Assembly (NCBI RefSeq): GCF_003589595.1
Contig: NW_020653766.1
Span: 151,391-215,390 of the forward strand
Direction of reading: 5' to 3'
DNA: 64,000 nucleotides
Source: Hyposmocoma kahamanoa
Taxonomy: Eukaryota; Arthropoda; Insecta; Lepidoptera; Cosmopterigidae
Shown: positions 59,301 to 64,000 of the stretch, piece by piece
Numbering within the stretch: position 1 is the stretch's first letter
Layout of the letters: every line of letters begins with the position of its first letter
Notes under the pieces: model-generated
Databases searched by the model: none
What the model was told of the DNA's origin: nothing
The model's input: the letters and a program-made list of their open reading frames with translations, nothing else
Program-made: the position numbers and the translations under genes

Positions 59301-60156
59301 TAATATTTAAAAAAAAGCAATGTCGCACGTTGTCGCCAGAGTAAAGTAACGGACTTTTTCGACAGCATCTCATAATAGAGGTCGTTGTATTGAACAAATT
59401 TAAATAAAAGAAAATTGAATATGAGACTGATTCAAATAAAAGAAAGGGTTAGATCGATGAAGAGTAAAACTTGAGAAGCCCAGTGCTCCGCAGCGTGAGA
59501 TGACAGAGATTGATACTTGAAGCTAATGTGGCGCGAAACTCCGCAGTTGTAAACTTCACACGACTCTTGACTCGTTTCCGGATCACTTACTATTCATAGC
59601 TTCTACTTTATTTATGGAAATCTCTATCTACAACTGTGTTTGAGGACATCAAATGGTCACACTGATTTACCCAAGTTAATAAACGGTGGAAATTTAAATT
59701 TTATGTTCTATTTAATTGATATATTATTCTCGTATCGTTTATTTTTCTGTTAGACTAAATTTTTTAAAACCGTCATTAGAAAATCACATTTTGTCAACAC
59801 GTACGCTTTGTATTAGTTGAATGATGCCTTGTATCCAATTGCAAGATCAGTGCTCCGACTCTAACAGTTGCTCTGGATGTAGCGTAAGCGCCCAGTTACG
59901 CGAGGAGAAAGTTTCCGCGCGGCCGGTCAATTACCACGCCTTCATGTGCATTAATGACGAATCTGAATTCTATTTACTAGACAACAACATTTAAATTGCT
60001 CTAAAGAAATCTACCGCCCGGCCGCCGCGCGGGCCCCCACGGACTCCGCTCGGTGACCGCGCGGTCATCGCGCGTGCCGCCGCGTAGACCAAATTCAAGC
60101 CAGACTCGCCCGCGCGTCCGGAACGCTCATTATGGCAAATAGCAATGCGCTCTATT
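59301..60156. other. Anonymous DNA ending in a CpG-rich block
   Basis: The last 300 bases (about 59,870-60,156) are CpG-rich. They contain GGACTCCGCTC (near 60,040), the same string found in the core of cassette A at 18.87 kb. No gene recognised. Confidence 0.4.
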
Positions 60157-60263
60157 TAGAGCGTATTCTGCCATTACAGTTAGACGCACGCGGTCGCTGC
60201 GCGGCGGCAACGCGCACTCCGCGCGGGGTGAGCGCGATGAAATTCGTGTCGAATAAATGCGCC
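60157..60263 (+). repeat. 107-bp cassette, copy B (pair with 18,836-18,942)
   Basis: The 37-base left flank and 45-base right flank are identical to copy A, with a different 25-base core of the same length. Here an ATG-started frame (60,132-60,329, 65 codons) runs through: MANSNALYLE, then RILPLQLDARG, a variable core, PRGVSAMKFVSNKCA, and a different C-terminus. The surrounding DNA is CpG-rich. Confidence 0.85.
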
Positions 60264-61600
60264 CTAACAAAAATCAACACATTTTTCACGTCGCACTTGC
60301 ACTGCCACCACTACGTACCCAATCCATAATTTGGTTATGAGTCTGATAGGTACAATGACTAAAATACATTTTTCGAACTCTATGCATAAGCCGCCTCATT
60401 GATTTAATAGGTAATAAACGCGAATCTTAATTATGCCCATGACGTGAGTTAAAACGAATTAAATCCTCGTTCAACGTACATTAACACCAACACAACAATA
60501 CAAATTCTCTTTAATTGCCACACAAATACAAAATATGGAAGCAATCGCAGACAAGGGACATGGTCCACAGACGCAAAAACGTATCATAATTGTAACCATA
60601 ACGGTTAGTACCAAAAACTAATTACAAACTAATAAAATGAAACTCAATAAATCATCCCGAACTCTAATTGAACAGTAATAGTAAAACAATCAACCGAATC
60701 GAGCGAAGCACTTTCGTGACCCTTCGGTCGGTCGGGGTCGAAGGATCAAATAGTTAAGCTTTTAATACACTCGGCTCCTGAACTATGGCAATTCGGACGT
60801 AATTGAAACACAAAGGTGGGTAATAGAGCCGGAGATTTGTTCGCAACTGTGTTTGTTTATTGCACATTTAATTGCCAACGCTGACCACTCGGACGTCTGC
60901 AAACGCACACTTTTATTCATGGCTTTGAGTAAACGATAAAAAAAATTATAGATACTTTAATATATAATATGTACTAAGCACAGACAAACATCTAAATAGA
61001 CGATGCAAGTGTAGGTACGTACTTCACGTGTCTAGTGTAAGTTAAAAACGGTAAGGTGCCGCTGTTACGCTTTAGAATGCGCCCGGGCTTTATGGTAGTC
61101 GGACGTGTATCGAAAATGCCTCTCTGTCTTCGTTGATAGGCCATGAATATTAGTGGTGTTCTTTTTATGCAACACAGTTCTCGATTCTGACCAATTTTAG
61201 AAAAAAAGCTATAACAATTCTTATGACCTTGGAAAATGTTATAAACATATTCTGTATTTTTTCAGTGTTCCGCGTAATCCAGATTTGAAATAAAAATAGA
61301 TTGAAGCGACAGCTGTAACATTTTCATTAACTTGAAAAAATCATTATTTTAATCGTCTGCGTCTTCGATCCAATCAATCGCCTTAGCACGGAGGTGTTCC
61401 ATCACTAAATAGCGCTTGTGACGTCATAGCAGGTACAATCAAATGTACGACGCTTGGTTTCCATGCAGATCGCGAAACTTACGTCGCGTCGTCTATTTAG
61501 ATATACATCTGAGGGACCTATTAAGTCTTGACCTATGGAAGATCGTTTTAAAACATTTTACTCTACTCTATTTACCGCGTTGTTTGTTTGTTTTATGATA
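60264..61600. other. Anonymous DNA
   Basis: No gene or known repeat recognised. TGACGTCA is at 61,419-61,426. Confidence 0.4.
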
Positions 61601-61680
61601 CCAAGTGACAGAACGAACAAATCGTGAGCTTTGTTGTAAGCGACTCGGCCATAGTGATTGCAGTGTCACTGTGTAGGCAT
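61601..61680 (+). repeat. Interspersed repeat R3, 5' fragment
   Basis: ATACCAAGTGACAGAACGAA through TAAGCGACTCGGCCATAGTG to GATTGCAGTGTCACTG aligns with the R3 start at 29,246-29,320. The copy ends before the GAGGGGCACTGC block. Confidence 0.55.
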
Positions 61681-63337
61681 GTTTTACGTTTTAAACGTGT
61701 GTTATCAGTTATCACTCGTTTTATACGCACCGTTCTATACGTTCAGTATTTTATCTGCGCAACGTGGATAAAATTTTCTGCTATCTTTTTTCACTAGCCT
61801 ATTAACGCGGTAACTCTCTAAGTATATTTCTTGCGAACCCAAATTATGATATTATCCTGTCTACAAACTTATAGCATCATTGGTTCAGAGCGATAACATA
61901 AGTATATACTTCTAGTTTTATCGTCATTCAGACCTTCGCGGTATCTCGTTGTTTGTTCACTTTTTAAGCGCCAATATGGCCCCTAACATGCCCGCCGCTG
62001 CGGTGGGCTTTATTAGGGTACAGGTAGCCAATTATAAGTTTCAGATCGGGTGTGGGGTGATAACATTTTATTACAATGCGGTTTTAGTTTGGTCTTAAAA
62101 ATGAGTTACGTAAACAACAACAGCAATAACTTACATTATTTTGGTGTGCTCGTACTTGTCATTCTTTGTTCTAATAAGGAATAAATAGAACAATGTGCCA
62201 CGTTTAGTGGCAACAAATACATTCATAGATTAGCTTGGCTCAATGGATTGGGCGTTTTCACATTTGACGACACATTAATATTGTCGCTGTGTGTATTATA
62301 TCGCAATGTGAAGGATTTAAATCCGTTTCCGTGTCACTGACGTGTCGTCTCTTGTGATCTAATATGAGAACCCACTTTAGGGTGGAATAGAGTATTTTGT
62401 TACACATTGTTCAATGAAGACACTGGTTGTATCAGCTAAAAGTTGATGGTATTTAGAAATACGCTGTCCGCTGCGTGGCCAATCAATCAATGTTCAATAG
62501 TAAAGTTTTGGAAAAGAACGATTCAATAAACAACGAGCGATGCGTTTGGCGAAATCATCAGCATCACGGCTGCGTTAATTAGTGGAGAAGGGCCGAAGCC
62601 GGTCAAAGGAATTGAACAAAATTTAATTATTATACCCGTTTGGTGGCAATCAGCGCGATCGGAGCTGATCTTGCGTTGAATGCCGCAACTCGATCCGCTG
62701 AGGTTTCCTTTGATATCGTTTTAACAGACAGATAAAATCGTATTTGTTTGGAACCTCTTCATTGCGAGTTAAATGTTTGTTCTATGTTATTAGGAACGTT
62801 TGTTTCGAAGCGAAATTGACCAACACCACGCGGTCCTAAGATAACTCGTTTAAAATTCGGTTTGAAAATATTTGCCTTCTAATGTTATTAAAATTGTTGC
62901 AGTCGACTTACTGTTTTACTTTGCCGTACAACGTGGCCAACATTTATGTGTGGTCCGAAATGAAACGCCAATTACCTGAAAAGAGAGTTGAAATATTATG
63001 TAACATTAATTTTGAGGGTATCGTTTACGCTGCCCGGTATGGGACTCTCGCACGCGAAGGCCCTAATCCCCGGGCCTTGGGGCCACAGGCATCGGGAGAA
63101 AATCCTTACATAACTTACCAGATGCTTAGTCGGACTCTGACCTTAGGAATCGGTGCGAGGACTGGAATTATGGCAGTTAGTTTGAATACTGCTATAGTTT
63201 TAAGCTTAGTAAAATTACAGATTAACACAAATGTATTGTAATAAAGGTAGAAAAGCAACGAGTACTCCATATAGAGACGTGTACCCGGCACTTGTCCGTA
63301 TATATACAGTATGTGTACAAACTCCGTTACTCTGTGT
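61681..63337. other. Anonymous DNA
   Basis: No gene supported. The 119-codon frame at 62,882-63,241 (+) has no domain or homologous neighbour. A possible tRNA-like head (GGCTCAATGG near 62,237, GGATTTAAATCC near 62,312) is weak. Confidence 0.35.
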
Positions 63338-63445
63338 GAGATAAGTTTAAAGAACTTATAAGTTAAATGTAGTTTATGTTAAGAAGAATAGTAATTTTCT
63401 GTTGAAAAATAGAGATAGACAAAACATTAATATATGGTGTACAGA
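63338..63445 (+). mobile_element. LINE fragment, same family as 3.6-4.3 kb
   Basis: GAGATAAGTTTAAAGAACTT, TGTAGTTTATGTTAAGAAGA, ATAGTAATTTTCTGTTGAAA and ACAAAACATTAATA align in order with 3,802-3,930. It is a remnant of about 110 bases. Confidence 0.7.
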
Positions 63446-63517
63446 AGAATTACTTCTGTACGATAACGGTTATTAAATATAAGATAAGATAACGGTTTTT
63501 AAAGCTTACAGTCACAG

Positions 63518-63805
63518 TTGCTATACCAGGAACCTATGGGTCATTTACACCAAACGGCCGCTGTGGAGACCCTACATGTACAATACCATAATATTTTTAA
63601 GATGATGTTGGGACTGCCACGTTTTCGCAGTGCATCGGGAATGTTTACAGAATATGAGACGGATGGTTTTGTTACCATCCTCCGGCAAAAGACAGCATCC
63701 CTGATGCGCAGAGGGCGGGACAGCCCCAACAGCATCCTACAAACCGTAGCCCTCTATTCGGCAGTGCTACGTGAGGAAGGTGATCTGAATGATAAAAATA
63801 AATAA
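63518..63805 (+). pseudogene. LINE C-terminal fragment, same family as 23.3-23.8 kb
   Basis: The plus frame reads VQYHNIFKMMLGLPRFRSAS, GMFTEYETDGFVTILRQKTA and SLMRRGRDSPNSILQT, colinear with VQYNNIFRMLLGLPRHCSAS and RVRDSGNGIL at 23.3-23.5 kb. It is open for 95 codons but lacks all catalytic domains, so it is a truncated insertion fragment. Confidence 0.8.
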
Positions 63806-63961
63806 AATATCTACTAATACTCATTTATAAGCCCTTTTTTGGTTTTTTGTTGTTTGAAGAAATGTATACTTTATTAAATAAAGAATATTATGTTCTATAG
63901 TATATTGCGTTTTATAAAGTGCGCCCGCCACACCTCTCTGCAGCCCGCCGCCACTTGAGGC

Positions 63962-64000
63962 AGCTCCGCTGGTTCGTTCCGTGGTTTAGTTATTATAGCG
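63962..64000 (+). mobile_element. S1 SINE, 5' start cut by the window edge
   Basis: AGCTCCGCTGGTTCGTTCCG and TGGTTTAGTTATTATAGCG match the 5' part and A-box region of the S1 copy at 13,080-13,117. The rest lies outside the window. Confidence 0.75.

Noticed and set aside
62882..63241. 119-codon plus open frame
   Set aside because: No recognisable domain. I could not tie it to the LINE pieces that follow.
1..64000. Known animal microRNAs (let-7, mir-9, mir-10, mir-100, mir-193, mir-2788, iab-4, bantam)
   Set aside because: I looked by eye for remembered mature sequences on both strands and saw none. This is not a full search, and hairpins at 28.1 and 38.25 kb remain unassigned.

Overview
This window looks like AT-rich intergenic or intronic DNA from a moth or butterfly (Lepidoptera). 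The assignment rests on its repeats: a copy of the interspersed repeat that begins near 'GGCCCACTGCTG' (38.8 kb), two tRNA-derived SINE families, several LINE fragments and mariner-type transposons of the kinds common in lepidopteran genomes. I find no convincing host protein-coding exon, rRNA, functional tRNA or CRISPR array. Most open frames longer than 60 codons are chance, and the protein-like ones all belong to mobile elements or to one repeated transposase-like family.

Layout. 0-4.3 kb: anonymous DNA, then a 10-N gap with the same 47 bp on both sides (an assembly artefact), then the 3' end of a LINE with a (TTTGAA)n tail. 4.3-12.7 kb: mostly anonymous, with a GC-rich block near 6 kb and a cluster of TACTGCAGT-like motifs at 8.9-11.2 kb. 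12.7-13.3 kb: tRNA-derived SINE copies in opposite orientation, one bracketed by 47-bp inverted repeats. 16.7-19.5 kb: a second LINE 3' fragment, a Tc1/mariner-like remnant and a 107-bp cassette that recurs at 60.2 kb. 22.6-23.8 kb: two LINE C-termini joined, one interrupted by a 99-bp insert with a 15-bp target duplication. 26.7-28.2 kb: a MITE, a SINE tail and a perfect hairpin. 29.2-32.4 kb: an interspersed repeat (called R3 here), then a mariner pseudogene split by a 1.46-kb LTR-like insertion flanked by GCAT. 35.2-39.0 kb: a SINE, an R3 copy, a mariner with an intact catalytic triad, and the pan-lepidopteran repeat. 39-44.9 kb: anonymous, with GC-rich patches. 44.9-48.8 kb: a nearly complete CR1/L2-type LINE inserted into an R3 copy, which it splits. 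49-64 kb: more SINE and R3 copies, a decayed DDE-transposase-like gene at 52.2-54.0 kb, the second 107-bp cassette, and LINE and SINE fragments at the right edge.

The insertion history can be read from the DNA. R3 is older than the CR1/L2 LINE, the mariner is older than its LTR insertion, and the 23-kb LINE is older than its (GA)n-tailed insert. The items most worth a second look are the 107-bp cassette pair (identical flanks, different 25-bp cores, equal length), the transposase-like gene at 52-54 kb, the CR1/L2 LINE whose 956-codon frame is broken only by TAA/TAG codons, and the SINE inside inverted repeats. Palindromic 8-mers TGACGTCA and TATCGATA each occur at least seven times, more than the roughly one expected. 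This may mean the region carries regulatory DNA of a nearby gene, but that is inference.
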